A stretch of DNA of 64,000 nucleotides, taken from assembly GCF_004354015.1 (NCBI RefSeq), contig NZ_SMRU01000003.1, positions 186,001-250,000 on the forward strand. Direction: 5' to 3'. Below the pieces are notes generated by a model. The model searched no databases and was not told where the DNA came from. It saw only the letters and a program-made list of their open reading frames with translations. Position numbers and translations under genes: made by a program. Positions 1-9,051 of this stretch are shown piece by piece (positions within the stretch are counted from its first letter, which is position 1; the number at the start of each line of letters is the position of its first letter). Origin of the DNA: Arthrobacter terricola (lineage in GTDB: Bacteria > Actinomycetota > Actinomycetes > Actinomycetales > Micrococcaceae).

Positions 1-701
1 ACGAACAGACGATCGCCGGCGTGGTCAGGGACTACTTGGCCACGGCGGGATTCCAGGTAGATATCGCGGGTGATGGTTTCACGGCCCTGAGTGTGGCGGC
101 CACGCGGAAGCCGGACCTCGTCATCCTGGACCGGATGCTGCCGGGGCTCGACGGCGTTGAGGTGTGCCGCAGGCTGCGGCTCACCATGGACGTTCCGATC
201 ATCATGGTTACGGCCCTTGGCACGGAAGACGATCGCATCCTTGGCTTGGAAACCGGTGCGGACGACTACGTCACCAAACCTTTTTCACCCCGGGAACTCG
301 TCCTGCGCGTGAAATCGGTGTTGCGGCGCAGCATCCCGGAGTTCGCCCCGGAACCGCCGGTCGAGATTGCCGGCTTCGCCTTGGATCCGGCATCGCGAAC
401 GGTGCTGCAGGATGGTAGGCCACTGGCGCTGACCGCACGTGAATTCGACTTGCTCGCGTTCCTGCTCCGGCGTCCAAACCAGGTCTTCAGCCGCGAAGAC
501 CTCATCAAGGCCGTATGGGGGTGGGACTTCGGGGATTTGTCCACGGTCACGGTGCATGTCCGGCGCTTGCGGGAAAAGATCGAGGTCAACCCGGCCACTC
601 CGGTCCTCCTGAAGACCGTCTGGGGAGTCGGGTACCGTTTTGATGCAGTGCTGCCGGGTACCCGGCCCGCTTCCGAAGCGGGTGAACATGCGGTCACCTG
701 A
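1..701 (+). CDS. OmpR/PhoB-family response regulator, 5' end outside the window
   Basis: DNA-binding response regulator of a two-component system. The reading frame is open to the left edge: residues EQTIAGVV precede the first in-window GTG at 21, so the start and first receiver strand lie outside. The receiver domain shows the phospho-acceptor Asp in LVILDRMLPGLDG, the Thr in IIMVTALG and the Lys in VTKPF. A winged-helix effector domain follows, with AREFDLLAFLLRRP and the recognition region STVTVHVRRLREKIE. The cognate kinase gene overlaps its 3' end by 14 bp. The stimulus cannot be read from sequence; the downstream molybdo-oxidoreductase is a plausible target. Confidence 0.93.
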   Translation, partial: EQTIAGVVRDYLATAGFQVDIAGDGFTALSVAATRKPDLVILDRMLPGLDGVEVCRRLRLTMDVPIIMVTALGTEDDRILGLETGADDYVTKPFSPRELVLRVKSVLRRSIPEFAPEPPVEIAGFALDPASRTVLQDGRPLALTAREFDLLAFLLRRPNQVFSREDLIKAVWGWDFGDLSTVTVHVRRLREKIEVNPATPVLLKTVWGVGYRFDAVLPGTRPASEAGEHAVT

Positions 702-1926
702 AATGTTCACGATCCTTGCCTGGATGGTGCTCTGGGCAGTCCTTATCGGTGCTTTGACGCTTGCCTTGCTCCGGCTCCTTCGCGGAGCCTCGATCCTGGT
801 CCAGATTTGCCTCGTCGTGGTGGCCACGGTCGGTGTCCTCGTCGCGGGGATGGTCAGCGCTTTCAACGCCATGTTCATTTCCGCCCGCGACCTCGAAGTC
901 ATGTGGTACATCCTCGGAGCGGCCTCGGTGGTGGCTCTCGGCATCGCCGTGGTGCTGGGTGCCGGCGTGTCGCGGAACGCCATCCGCCTGGTTGCCGCGG
1001 CGCGGCGCCTGGGCAGCGGCGAAACGCTTGACGGCTCAGCCTCGCCCTCGTCACCGGCCCGGCGCCATGCGCCCGCGATGAATTCCGAGCTCGCCCAGCT
1101 CGCCAACGAACTCGAGGCGAGCGGCCGGAAACTGGAGGAGTCCCGCAGGCGGGAGGCCGCCGTCGAAACCGCGCGACGCGAGTTGGTCTCCTGGATTTCG
1201 CACGACCTCCGGACCCCCTTGGCGAGCATGCGCGCCATGGCCGAGGCACTGGAGGACGGCATGGCATCCGATGTGGGCGCGTATTACCGGAAGATCATCG
1301 GCCAGACGGAGCAAATGGCCGCAATGGTCAACGACCTCCTGGAACTCTCCAAGATCCAGGCGGGCACGCTCCGGCTGAGCGCCGAGGCACTGGATGTCTA
1401 CGACCTCGTGAGCGACGCGATCGCGGATCTTGCCCCGCTTGCCGCGCAGCGCGGTGTCAGGCTCGACGGCGGTGGCGACCGCGAGTGCATGGCCGTCGCC
1501 GACGGCCCCAGCGTGGGCAGGGCGATCCGCAATGTGCTCCTCAACGCGATCCTCTACAGCAAGCGCGGTGGTGCGGTCCGGGTGGGCGTCGGACGCGAAG
1601 GAAACGCCGCCGTCGTCGACGTCGTGGACAGTTGCGGCGGGATCGACGACGACGACCTCGCCCACGTTTTCGAAACCGGCTGGCAAAAGGACCGTTCCCG
1701 CGGCACGCACGCCCTGCTCGACGGCAGCGAAACCCGCTATAGCGGCGCGGGAGTCGGACTCAGCATGGTGGCCGGGATCGTGAAAGCACACGGGGGCGCC
1801 GTCACCGTTGAGAACACCGGCGAGGGCTGCCGCTTCTCGCTCCGGCTTCCGTCGGACGCGCGGGAAACACCAATCCCGGCAGTCCCGCTGGCGATTATTT
1901 CCACTGAACAGGCAGGCACGACATGA
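688..1926 (+). CDS. Sensor histidine kinase
   Basis: Membrane histidine kinase paired with the preceding regulator. The N-terminal ~95 residues contain hydrophobic segments (about 7-30, 36-60, 72-92) with almost no extracytoplasmic loop, so it may sense the membrane or an intramembrane signal. A linker leads to the H-box SWISHDLRTP (His about 172). The catalytic domain has the N-box NVLLNAILYS, a G1 box DSCGGI and a G2 box GAGVGLSMV. Start: an in-frame codon exists at 640, but that would overlap the regulator gene by 62 bp. ATG 688, overlapping by 14 bp, is more natural. Its stop overlaps the next gene (ATGA), indicating translational coupling with the oxidoreductase. Confidence 0.92.
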   Translation: MRSPEMFTILAWMVLWAVLIGALTLALLRLLRGASILVQICLVVVATVGVLVAGMVSAFNAMFISARDLEVMWYILGAASVVALGIAVVLGAGVSRNAIRLVAAARRLGSGETLDGSASPSSPARRHAPAMNSELAQLANELEASGRKLEESRRREAAVETARRELVSWISHDLRTPLASMRAMAEALEDGMASDVGAYYRKIIGQTEQMAAMVNDLLELSKIQAGTLRLSAEALDVYDLVSDAIADLAPLAAQRGVRLDGGGDRECMAVADGPSVGRAIRNVLLNAILYSKRGGAVRVGVGREGNAAVVDVVDSCGGIDDDDLAHVFETGWQKDRSRGTHALLDGSETRYSGAGVGLSMVAGIVKAHGGAVTVENTGEGCRFSLRLPSDARETPIPAVPLAIISTEQAGTT

Positions 1927-3482
1927 GCAGGACCATTTCGAAGAAGGAACGCACCGGAACGGCGCTCCGCTGGGCCGCTGTGTGCGGCGTGGTTGCCATC
2001 GGCCTCGGGGTGGCGGCAGGAGAATTGCTTGCCGGCTTCCTCAGCCCGTCCGTCTCACCGGTGACCGCCTTGGGCGGCGTGGTGATCGACGCGGTACCGG
2101 GTTGGGCCAAAGACCTTGCCGTCAGCCTTTTTGGCACGGGGGACAAGATCTTCCTGATCAGCACCATCGCAGCCGTTACCGTGGTCCTCGCCGCGATCGC
2201 AGGGATTCTCGAGTTCCGCCGCAACGGCGCGGGACTGGCGCTCGCCGTCCTCGCCGGAGCAGCCGGACTGGCCGCGGTCCTGACCCGGGCACAGGCAGCC
2301 CCCGCTGCGGCGATTCCGCCGGTTGCGGCAACGATTGTGGCGATGCTCTTCCTTCGGCTGCTGATCCAGCGCCTCGAAACCTGGCGACCGGGCCCGGATT
2401 CCAACGGCATGTCCCTGGCCCGCCGAAGCTTCGTTCAGATGCTCGCGGGAACCGCGATCGCAGCGGTAGTAGCCGGTACCGTGACGGCGATCGTGCGGAC
2501 AGCAGGAATCGTGGCATCCGATTTCCGCCGCGCAGTTACTTTGCCAGCTCCGGCCACGCCGGCGGAGCAGGTTCCCAAGGGCGCGGCCCTCACCTTGGAT
2601 GGCCTTGAGCCGCTCGTGACGCCGAACGCCGATTTCTACCGCATCGACACAGCGCTGATTCCGCCGGCCGTGAATCCGCCGGATTGGACCCTCAAGGTGA
2701 CCGGCATGGTGGAACGGGAGGTCCAGATGGACTTCGCGACGCTTCTGGCCAAACCCATGATCGCTCGCTACGTCACCATTGCGTGCGTGTCCAACGACGT
2801 GGGTGGCGACTTGATCGGCAATGCCCTCTGGCTCGGCTGGCCTGTCCGGGAGCTCCTGGCGATGGCTGGCCCGAAGGCCGGGGCGGACATGGTGCTTTCC
2901 CGCAGCGCGGACGGCTGGACTGCCGGGACGCCGCTCGAAGCCCTTACGGACAACCGGGACGCGATCCTGGCCGTCGGCATGAACGGCGAGGCCTTGCCGG
3001 TGGAGCACGGCTTCCCGGTCCGGATGATTGTCCCAGGCCTGTACGGCTACGTTTCGGCCACCAAGTGGTTGACGGAGTTGAAGGTCACCCGCTTCGCTGA
3101 CGACGAAGGCTATTGGGTTCCGCGCGGGTGGAGCGACCACGGACCCATCAAGACGGAGTCCCGCATCGACGTGCCCCGTGACGGCGGCTCGGTCAAGGCC
3201 GGCACGGTCCAATTCGGCGGTGTGGCTTGGGCTCAACACCGCGGCGTGTCCAAGGTGGAAGTCCGCGTCGACGGCGGCGCCTGGCATCAGGCGACCCTGG
3301 CCCCCGGCATATCCTCGGACACCTGGTACCAGTGGCAAGCCGGCGTTGAATTGGCGCACGGAAGCCACGAAGTCCAGGTCCGTGCGACCGACTCTTCCGG
3401 TACGGCCCAAACCGAAGTCCGTGCTGCCCCGGCTCCCGACGGCGCGACCGGATTCCATACCATCCACGTCACCGCCAACTGA
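1923..3482 (+). CDS. Membrane-anchored molybdopterin-dependent oxidoreductase (sulfite oxidase fold)
   Basis: 519 aa. The first ~200 residues hold several hydrophobic segments (about 14-38, 78-96, 103-120, 130-148, 170-190). The C-terminal part has the sulfite-oxidase/MsrP-type molybdopterin fold: the Mo-ligand Cys lies in YVTIACVSNDVGGD (about residue 288). An Ig-like dimerisation domain with GTVQFGGVAWAQ follows at the C-terminus. The N-terminal membrane half suggests electron transfer at the membrane with the catalytic domain outside. Neighbours support a cofactor link: a coupled two-component system upstream and four Moco genes downstream. The substrate (sulfite, S-oxides or other) cannot be decided. 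Confidence 0.88.
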   Translation: MSRTISKKERTGTALRWAAVCGVVAIGLGVAAGELLAGFLSPSVSPVTALGGVVIDAVPGWAKDLAVSLFGTGDKIFLISTIAAVTVVLAAIAGILEFRRNGAGLALAVLAGAAGLAAVLTRAQAAPAAAIPPVAATIVAMLFLRLLIQRLETWRPGPDSNGMSLARRSFVQMLAGTAIAAVVAGTVTAIVRTAGIVASDFRRAVTLPAPATPAEQVPKGAALTLDGLEPLVTPNADFYRIDTALIPPAVNPPDWTLKVTGMVEREVQMDFATLLAKPMIARYVTIACVSNDVGGDLIGNALWLGWPVRELLAMAGPKAGADMVLSRSADGWTAGTPLEALTDNRDAILAVGMNGEALPVEHGFPVRMIVPGLYGYVSATKWLTELKVTRFADDEGYWVPRGWSDHGPIKTESRIDVPRDGGSVKAGTVQFGGVAWAQHRGVSKVEVRVDGGAWHQATLAPGISSDTWYQWQAGVELAHGSHEVQVRATDSSGTAQTEVRAAPAPDGATGFHTIHVTAN

Positions 3483-3527
3483 CACTAGGCTGTGAAGGTC
3501 TGAGCGAAATCATCCGGAAGGAAAACC

Positions 3528-4748
3528 GTGGCCAGATCTGTTGCAGCCCACCGCGAAGCCGTGCAGGAACTGCTCTCCGGCCTTGGCAGCCCGCATAGTA
3601 CCGAAGTAGTGCCGCTGATGGCCGCCCTCGGCCGGGTGCTCGCCGTCGACGTCGTCGCGCCGCTCAGCCTGCCGCCGTTCGCCAACTCCCAAATGGACGG
3701 TTTCGCAGTCCGCGCCGCGGACCTCGTTTTCAATTCGGATAACGACGGCGGCGCGGAGCTGGCTGTAGTTGATCCGGTTCCGGCAGGTGCCGCTCCAGCG
3801 AAGCTGCTGCCGGGGTCTGCTGCCCCGATCATGACCGGCGCCATGATGCCCGAGGGAGCTGACGCCGTCGTACCGATTGAACAAGCGGTGCCGGATGTTT
3901 TTCCGTTGCCGGGGGTTGCGGCGACCGTGCGCCTTCCGGCAACCGATCCCGGAACGTTCGTCCGGGATGCCGGCAGCGACATCTCGGCCGGGACCGTTGC
4001 CCTTCGTTCGGGAACCACTTTGGGGCCGGGGCAATTGGGCTTGCTCGCCGCCCTTGGCCTGGGCTCCGTCGAGGTCCGAACGCCACTGCGGGTCCTCCTG
4101 GTGCCCACCGGAGACGAAGTCGTGGAGCCCGGCGAAGCCCTGCCCCCGGGCAAGATCTACGACTCGAATGGAACGTTGCTTGAAGCGGCCATGGCACAGG
4201 CCGGACTCCATGTCACCCGGGCAGGCGTCAGCGGCGACGATCCTTCCGCGCTCCTTGACCTGCTGCGGAGCCACACCGGGGGAGTCGACCTGGTTGTCAG
4301 TACCGGCGGTGTCAGCAAGGGGGCCTACGAAGTGGTCCGCCAGGCAATGGACAGCCAGCCGGTCGAGTTCGTTTCCGTAGCCATGCAACCCGGCGGCCCG
4401 CAAGGAATCGGCACCTTCGATGACGTCCCATTCCTGGGATTCCCGGGCAATCCGGTGAGCTGCCTCGTGTCGTTCGAAATGTTCCTTCGCCCCGCGCTCA
4501 CTGCCCTGCTCGGTAGCCCCGCCGCACGAATCACCTTGCGCGCACCCCTCGCAGAGCACCTGACCTCGCCCGCCGGAAAGCACCAAGTCCGTCGCGGCAC
4601 CGTGCTCCCTGACGGCACGGTCCGCTTGGAAGGCGGACCCGGATCCCACCTCATCCACGCGCTCGCCAACTCGAATGCCCTGGTCCAGGTCCCCGAGGAC
4701 GTCACGGAACTCGAGGCCGGGGCTGAAGTGGAAGTATGGATGTTGTGA
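3528..4748 (+). CDS. moeA: Molybdopterin molybdenumtransferase MoeA
   Basis: Inserts molybdate into adenylated molybdopterin. The 406-aa length is typical. Characteristic stretches are [10 protein letters not shown] near the N-terminus, [17 protein letters not shown], the TGDEV segment and the C-terminal [13 protein letters not shown] start at 3528 with GGAAGG upstream. It is the first of four Moco genes with overlapping or touching ends, so the block is likely one transcript behind the oxidoreductase that needs the cofactor. Confidence 0.95.
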   Translation: MARSVAAHREAVQELLSGLGSPHSTEVVPLMAALGRVLAVDVVAPLSLPPFANSQMDGFAVRAADLVFNSDNDGGAELAVVDPVPAGAAPAKLLPGSAAPIMTGAMMPEGADAVVPIEQAVPDVFPLPGVAATVRLPATDPGTFVRDAGSDISAGTVALRSGTTLGPGQLGLLAALGLGSVEVRTPLRVLLVPTGDEVVEPGEALPPGKIYDSNGTLLEAAMAQAGLHVTRAGVSGDDPSALLDLLRSHTGGVDLVVSTGGVSKGAYEVVRQAMDSQPVEFVSVAMQPGGPQGIGTFDDVPFLGFPGNPVSCLVSFEMFLRPALTALLGSPAARITLRAPLAEHLTSPAGKHQVRRGTVLPDGTVRLEGGPGSHLIHALANSNALVQVPEDVTELEAGAEVEVWML

Positions 4749-5350
4749 ACAACACTCCAGACCCCGCCGGCGCCACGGCGCAGGTGCGCCATGACGGACC
4801 GGGCGCCCTGACGCACTTGCGCCATGACGGTACAGCCCAGATGGTGGATGTCTCCGCCAAGGCCGTAACCACACGCGAGGCCACCGCAACTGCCACCGTC
4901 CACAGCACTGCCGAGGTACTCGCGCTTCTTGGGGCCGGTGAGCTCCCGAAGGGCGATGCGCTCGCTGTCGCGCGTGTCGCCGGGATCATGGCCGCCAAGA
5001 AAACTCCGGAACTCATTCCGCTGTGCCATCCGTTGCCGATTTCCAAGGTCACGGTGGACTTCGAGCTTGGCTTGGATTCGGTGGGCGTGCTCGCGACCGT
5101 CAAGACCAGAGGCGTCACCGGCGTGGAGATGGAGGCCCTGACGGCCGTGTCCGTGGCGGCCCTCAGCGTGTACGACATGATCAAAGCAGTAGACAAGCAC
5201 GCCGTCATCAGCGGGATCCAAGTGCTGGCCAAGAGCGGCGGCAAGAGCGGCGATTGGACACTCGGCGCGGATGCCCTCGACGGCGGGACTCACCTTGACG
5301 CCAGGACGCACCTTGGCGCCGGGACCCCTGACGAAGGAACCAGGGCATGA
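4736..5350 (+). CDS. moaC: Cyclic pyranopterin monophosphate synthase MoaC
   Basis: With MoaA, MoaC converts GTP to cyclic pyranopterin monophosphate. The core starts at AQMVDVSAK (about residue 36) and carries [13 protein letters not shown] and [10 protein letters not shown], both MoaC signatures. It overlaps moeA by 13 bp. At 204 aa it is longer than the usual ~160. The extra length is an N-terminal segment in which RHDG...RHDG comes from a 13-bp direct repeat (4785-4797 and 4818-4830), plus a Gly/Thr/Asp/His-rich C-terminal tail after [11 protein letters not shown]. Both look like disordered appendages. Confidence 0.93.
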   Translation: MDVVNNTPDPAGATAQVRHDGPGALTHLRHDGTAQMVDVSAKAVTTREATATATVHSTAEVLALLGAGELPKGDALAVARVAGIMAAKKTPELIPLCHPLPISKVTVDFELGLDSVGVLATVKTRGVTGVEMEALTAVSVAALSVYDMIKAVDKHAVISGIQVLAKSGGKSGDWTLGADALDGGTHLDARTHLGAGTPDEGTRA

Positions 5351-5847
5351 GCGGCTGCGAGCCCGCCCGCGGTCCGCGGAAGGCCGGCGTCGTCATCGCT
5401 TCCAACCGGGCAGCGGCAGGAATCTACGAGGACAAAACCGGTCCGGTGATCATGGATTGGCTGGTCGAACACGGCTACGAGACGTTCCCGGTCATGGTGG
5501 TCCCCGATGGCGAGCCCGTCGGTGCGGCGATCCGTGCCCTCCTGACCCAGGAACCCGCCGTCGTGATTACGAGCGGCGGAACGGGACTGAGCCCCGACGA
5601 CCTCACCCCGGAAGTCACGCTGCCGCTCCTCGACCGTGAAATTCCGGGCCTTATGGAAGGCATCCGCCGCGCCGGGGCCGCCAAGACCCCCATGGCGATG
5701 CTGAGCCGCGGACATGCCGGTACGGCTGGCAAGACGTTCATCGTGAACTTGCCGGGATCGCCCAAGGGCGTCATGGACGGCCTTGCCGTCCTGGACCCCG
5801 TCATCGGCCACCTTTGCGATCAGTTGGAGGGGAATCATGAGCACTGA
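5347..5847 (+). CDS. mog: MogA/MoaB-family molybdopterin adenylyltransferase
   Basis: 166 aa, single MoCF-binding domain. It carries the family motif [12 protein letters not shown] with the glycine-rich molybdopterin-binding loop and, near the C-terminus, NLPGSPKGV. It adenylates molybdopterin before MoeA inserts the metal. ATGA overlap with moaC. MogA and MoaB share this domain, so the exact name is uncertain, but the function in this cluster is clear. Confidence 0.9.
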   Translation: MSGCEPARGPRKAGVVIASNRAAAGIYEDKTGPVIMDWLVEHGYETFPVMVVPDGEPVGAAIRALLTQEPAVVITSGGTGLSPDDLTPEVTLPLLDREIPGLMEGIRRAGAAKTPMAMLSRGHAGTAGKTFIVNLPGSPKGVMDGLAVLDPVIGHLCDQLEGNHEH

Positions 5848-6292
5848 AACAGACTTCGAAGTTGTCAGGGCCGTCCTGAGCGCCGAACCGATTTCGGTGG
5901 ATCAAGCAATCGCGGCCGTCGAGTCGGACACAGCGGGTGCGGTGGTGAGCTTCAGCGGCGTCGTCCGCAACCACGACGGCGGCAAGCCCGTGGACCGCTT
6001 GAGCTACAGCGCCCATCCCACGGCACACCAGGTGATGTCCGATGTCGTGGCGCAACTCGTCGCCGAGCACGCCGGCGAAGCGGCCCAACCGGTCCGCATC
6101 TGGGCGGCCCATCGGGTGGGCATGCTGGAGATCGGCGATCCCGCGCTCGTTTGCGCCGTGTCGGCCGCGCACCGCGGGCAGGCGTTCGCGGTGTGCTCCG
6201 AACTCGTGGACCGGATCAAGGCGCAGGTGCCCATCTGGAAGGAGCAATTCTTCAGCGACGGCACAGCGGAGTGGGTCGGCGCGGGCGAGTAG
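5837..6292 (+). CDS. moaE: Molybdopterin synthase catalytic subunit MoaE
   Basis: Large subunit of molybdopterin synthase, which moves sulfur from the MoaD thiocarboxylate to cPMP. Motifs: GAVVSFSGVVRNHDGG near the N-terminus, AHRVGMLEIGDPAL, and the C-terminal catalytic lysine region IKAQVPIWKEQFF. ATG 5837 is preceded by GGAGGGG and overlaps the previous stop by 11 bp, giving 151 aa. No moaD or moaA is present in the window. Confidence 0.94.
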   Translation: MSTETDFEVVRAVLSAEPISVDQAIAAVESDTAGAVVSFSGVVRNHDGGKPVDRLSYSAHPTAHQVMSDVVAQLVAEHAGEAAQPVRIWAAHRVGMLEIGDPALVCAVSAAHRGQAFAVCSELVDRIKAQVPIWKEQFFSDGTAEWVGAGE

Positions 6293-6340
6293 CCGGGGCG
6301 GGGCAAGCGGCACCGTTCCGAGCCATCCCTGCGTCAACGG

Positions 6341-6346
6341 TAGGGT
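6341..6346 (+). promoter_or_regulatory. -10 hexamer TAGGGT of leaderless dapB
   Basis: TAGGGT ends 7 nt before the dapB ATG at 6354, and there is no purine-rich ribosome site between. This fits transcription starting at or next to the A of ATG. Confidence 0.6.
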
Positions 6347-6353
6347 TATAGGC

Positions 6354-7112
6354 ATGACCGAACAACTCGCTGTTGCCGTGCTGGGCGCCCACGGGCGCAT
6401 GGGTATCGAAGCCGTCAAGGCGGTAGAAGCGGCCGCTGACATGAAGCTTGTCGCCGCCCTCGGACGCGGCGACTCCCTCCAGGCCCTCCTCGACGCCGGT
6501 GCCAAGTACGTTGTGGACCTGACCGTGCCGGACAGCACGGAAGCGAACGTCCGTTTCGCCGTCGAGAACGGCATGCACGCGGTTGTCGGCACCACGGGAT
6601 GGGATTCCGAACGGCTTGGGGCCTTGCGTAAGTTGCTGGCCGCCAACCCGGCCGCGGGTGTCCTCATTGCCCCGAACTTCGCCCTCGGATCCGTGCTTGC
6701 GTCGGCCTTCGCGGCCACGGCGTCCAAGTATTTCGAGTCGGTCGAGATCGTCGAACTGCACCATCCGAACAAGGTGGACGCGCCTTCCGGCACGGCTGTG
6801 CGGACTGCCCAGCTCATTGCGGCCGCCCGTGCAGAGGCAGGAGTACCGGCAAGCCCCGACGCCACGGACACCGAACTTGAAGGGGCACGCGGATGCGACG
6901 TTGACGGTGTCCGTGTCCACAGCGTGCGGCTGCGCGGCCTCGTGGCCCACCAGGAAGTCCTCCTTGGCGGACCGGGCGAGCAGCTCACCATCCGGCACGA
7001 TTCCTTCGACCGGGCGTCGTTTATGCCGGGCGTGCTGCTTGGGCTCCGGAAGGTCGCGTCCCACCCCGGCCTCACGGTCGGACTGGACGGCTACCTGGAC
7101 CTGGGGCTGTAA
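6354..7112 (+). CDS. dapB: 4-hydroxy-tetrahydrodipicolinate reductase
   Basis: Reduces the dapA product in the diaminopimelate/lysine pathway. The N-terminus has the dinucleotide loop VLGAHGRMG. The catalytic signature is VELHHPNKVDAPSGTA (His pair and Lys). 252 aa is normal for the family. The frame is open far upstream (to 6042) through moaE, but ATG 6354 matches the family N-terminus and sits correctly after a -10 element. dapA follows two genes later and dapF at 22 kb. Confidence 0.95.
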   Translation: MTEQLAVAVLGAHGRMGIEAVKAVEAAADMKLVAALGRGDSLQALLDAGAKYVVDLTVPDSTEANVRFAVENGMHAVVGTTGWDSERLGALRKLLAANPAAGVLIAPNFALGSVLASAFAATASKYFESVEIVELHHPNKVDAPSGTAVRTAQLIAAARAEAGVPASPDATDTELEGARGCDVDGVRVHSVRLRGLVAHQEVLLGGPGEQLTIRHDSFDRASFMPGVLLGLRKVASHPGLTVGLDGYLDLGL

Positions 7113-7116
7113 CCGC

Positions 7117-7605
7117 ATGGCTTCGCTGTGGAATGCCTTCAAGGAGAACCGCACCAAGATCTGGGTCGGCGCGGTCACTTTGTTGCTGCTCCTCTATTTG
7201 GTGGTGACTTTCCAACGTTCCATCCTGCTGCTGAGTGATCCGAGCCTCGTGGCAAAGGGAATAGGCGCCGGCTACCTGGTGCTCCCGATCATTGGAGCGT
7301 GGGCCTTGATCCGCGAGCTCTTGTTTGGCGCGCGCACGGAAAAGATGGCTAGGGTGCTCGAAGCCGAGGGTGGCCTTCCGGTGGACAACCTCCCGCGGAC
7401 GCCGGGCGGCAGGATCGTCCGCGCCGCTGCGGACGCGGAGTTCGAAAAGTACCGTGTGGAAGCCGAAGCCGCGCCTGAAGATTGGCGATCGTGGTTCCGG
7501 CTGAGTTGCGCTTATGACGCGGCGGGCGACCGCCGACGGGCGCGGGAGTCAATGCGCGACGCCGTCCGGTTGTTCCGTGCGCAGCCCACCGCCGCGGGGG
7601 AATAG
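7117..7605 (+). CDS. Small membrane protein with TPR-like C-terminus
   Basis: 162 aa, begins 4 nt after dapB and is probably co-transcribed with it. Two hydrophobic segments (about 15-34 and 46-66) are followed by a soluble part. WRSWFRLSCAYDAAGDRRRARESMRDAVRLF there reads as a single TPR-like helix pair. No enzymatic motif is visible. I recognise this only as a conserved actinobacterial membrane protein linked to dapB; the function is unknown. Confidence 0.8.
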   Translation: MASLWNAFKENRTKIWVGAVTLLLLLYLVVTFQRSILLLSDPSLVAKGIGAGYLVLPIIGAWALIRELLFGARTEKMARVLEAEGGLPVDNLPRTPGGRIVRAAADAEFEKYRVEAEAAPEDWRSWFRLSCAYDAAGDRRRARESMRDAVRLFRAQPTAAGE

Positions 7606-7632
7606 CAGGGCCCTGGCCCATATGCCTTGTAT

Positions 7633-7655
7633 TCGAATATATGTTCGAATACCAT
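7633..7655 (+). promoter_or_regulatory. LexA (SOS) box and overlapping promoter
   Basis: TCGAATATATGTTCGA at 7633-7648 fits the actinobacterial LexA consensus TCGAAC-N4-GTTCGA with one change in the left arm. A -10 hexamer TACCAT at 7650-7655 follows immediately, 6 nt before the ATG at 7662. LexA binding would therefore block the promoter of a leaderless transcript. Confidence 0.8.
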
Positions 7656-7661
7656 GACTGC

Positions 7662-8024
7662 ATGAACGAACCTTCGAAGCGGCCGAACGCATCTCCGCGT
7701 GGTTTGGATGGACCCGGCTTGGATGGACCCGGCTTGGACGGCCCCATGAAGGCGATGAGTCCGGGTGTCGTGGACTTTCTCTTCCGGCAACTCGTGGCGG
7801 GGGAGCCTCCGGAGGATGTGCAATGGCGGAAGGAAGGTTCGGTCCTGGGCGAGCAACCGGCAGGCGCTGAGCTGGCCCGGCGGCTCGCCGAGGTGGACCT
7901 CGAGTCGCTGACCCCCGGCGAACTGTTCGACTACGTGCGGGCCGCGCAGCGTTTGGGGGTGTGGGCGGACCGGCTGCGCGAAGCGGCGGTCGCGCTGTAT
8001 TGTTCGCCGGAGAGGATGGCCTGA
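7662..8024 (+). CDS. SOS-controlled small protein resembling the N-terminal part of DUF222 proteins
   Basis: 120 aa. Residues ~11-25 are a threefold LDGPG repeat from a tandem 15-bp unit. The helical C-terminal part (SLTPGELFDYVRAAQRLGVW) resembles the start of DUF222/13E12-type proteins, which in full length usually continue to an HNH nuclease. No HNH domain is present here, so this is either a stand-alone domain or a remnant. The frame is open to an ATG at 7641, but that codon lies inside the LexA box, so ATG 7662 is preferred. Function unknown; a DNA-damage response role is inferred from the operator only. Confidence 0.72.
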   Translation: MNEPSKRPNASPRGLDGPGLDGPGLDGPMKAMSPGVVDFLFRQLVAGEPPEDVQWRKEGSVLGEQPAGAELARRLAEVDLESLTPGELFDYVRAAQRLGVWADRLREAAVALYCSPERMA

Positions 8025-8048
8025 GTCTTTGCTCTCACTTCCTTGAAT

Positions 8049-8076
8049 TTGACCACAATCACGGGGGTCCTATTCT
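8049..8076 (+). promoter_or_regulatory. Probable dapA promoter
   Basis: TTGACC (8049-8054) and TATTCT (8071-8076) are separated by 16 bp, a good housekeeping-type promoter, about 35 nt before the dapA ATG. Confidence 0.55.
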
Positions 8077-8110
8077 CCTAACCCTCAGCGGACAGGGTAA
8101 CGTTTTGCAT

Positions 8111-9022
8111 ATGTCTGACTCTCGCGCGAACGTCCCTGCCCTCGGTACCCTACTGACCGCCATGGTCACCCCGTTCACCACGGACGGCGAAGTCGACTAC
8201 AAGCAGGCCGCGGAGCTCGCCGTGAAGCTCGTTGACGATGGCTGCGATGGCCTGGTCGTCACGGGAACCACGGGGGAGACTTCCACCCTCACGGACGCCG
8301 AGAACCTCGGAATGTTCCGCGCGGTCAAGGACGCCGTCGGGGACCGTTGCGCGATCATCGCCGGTACCGGCACCAATGACACCGCGCACTCGGTGCACCT
8401 GTCCCAGGAAGCCGCGAAGCTCGGCGTCGACGGCCTTCTCATCGTCACGCCTTACTACAACAAGCCGAGCCAGGCCGGCGTCCGGGCCCACTTCGAGACC
8501 ATTGCGTCCGCCACGGACCTCCCCGTCATGCTTTACGACATTCCAGGGCGTTCCTCCATCCAGATCGCTCCCGAGACCATGATCAGCCTGGCGGCCCACC
8601 CGAATATCGTCGCTGTCAAGGACGCCAAGGCCGATTTCGCCGCCGCCACGCAGGTCATGCGCGAAACGGACCTCCTCTTCTACTCGGGCGACGACGGCCT
8701 GACCCTTCAGTGGATGGCGCTTGGCGCCGTCGGCCTCATCGGCGTCACCACCCACGTCGCCACGCGCCGGTTCCGCGAACTTGTCGACGCCGTCAACGCC
8801 AACGACCTCAGCACAGCCCGCAAGATCAACTTCGACCTGGAGCCCGTGGTCCGCGCGACCATGACACGGGTCCAAGGCGCCGTTGCGGCGAAGCAAATTC
8901 TTAAATGGCAGGGAGTCCTGCCGAACTCGGTAGTCCGTTTGCCCCTCGTGGAGCCGGACGCCGCCGAGATCGCAATCATCCGCGAGGACTTGGCGGAAGC
9001 CGGAATGGACTTCACTGTCTAG
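8111..9022 (+). CDS. dapA: 4-hydroxy-tetrahydrodipicolinate synthase
   Basis: Class I (Schiff-base) aldolase condensing pyruvate with aspartate semialdehyde, the first step committed to diaminopimelate/lysine. It has GTTGETSTL (pyruvate site), the tyrosine region VTPYYNKPSQ, YDIPGRSS and the Schiff-base lysine in IVAVKDAKAD. 303 aa, normal length. ATG 8111 gives the family N-terminus; the frame is open upstream to 7961 only by chance. Confidence 0.96.
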   Translation: MSDSRANVPALGTLLTAMVTPFTTDGEVDYKQAAELAVKLVDDGCDGLVVTGTTGETSTLTDAENLGMFRAVKDAVGDRCAIIAGTGTNDTAHSVHLSQEAAKLGVDGLLIVTPYYNKPSQAGVRAHFETIASATDLPVMLYDIPGRSSIQIAPETMISLAAHPNIVAVKDAKADFAAATQVMRETDLLFYSGDDGLTLQWMALGAVGLIGVTTHVATRRFRELVDAVNANDLSTARKINFDLEPVVRATMTRVQGAVAAKQILKWQGVLPNSVVRLPLVEPDAAEIAIIREDLAEAGMDFTV

Positions 9023-9051
9023 ACGAATTTCCGCCGGAAAGTAGCTGCATA

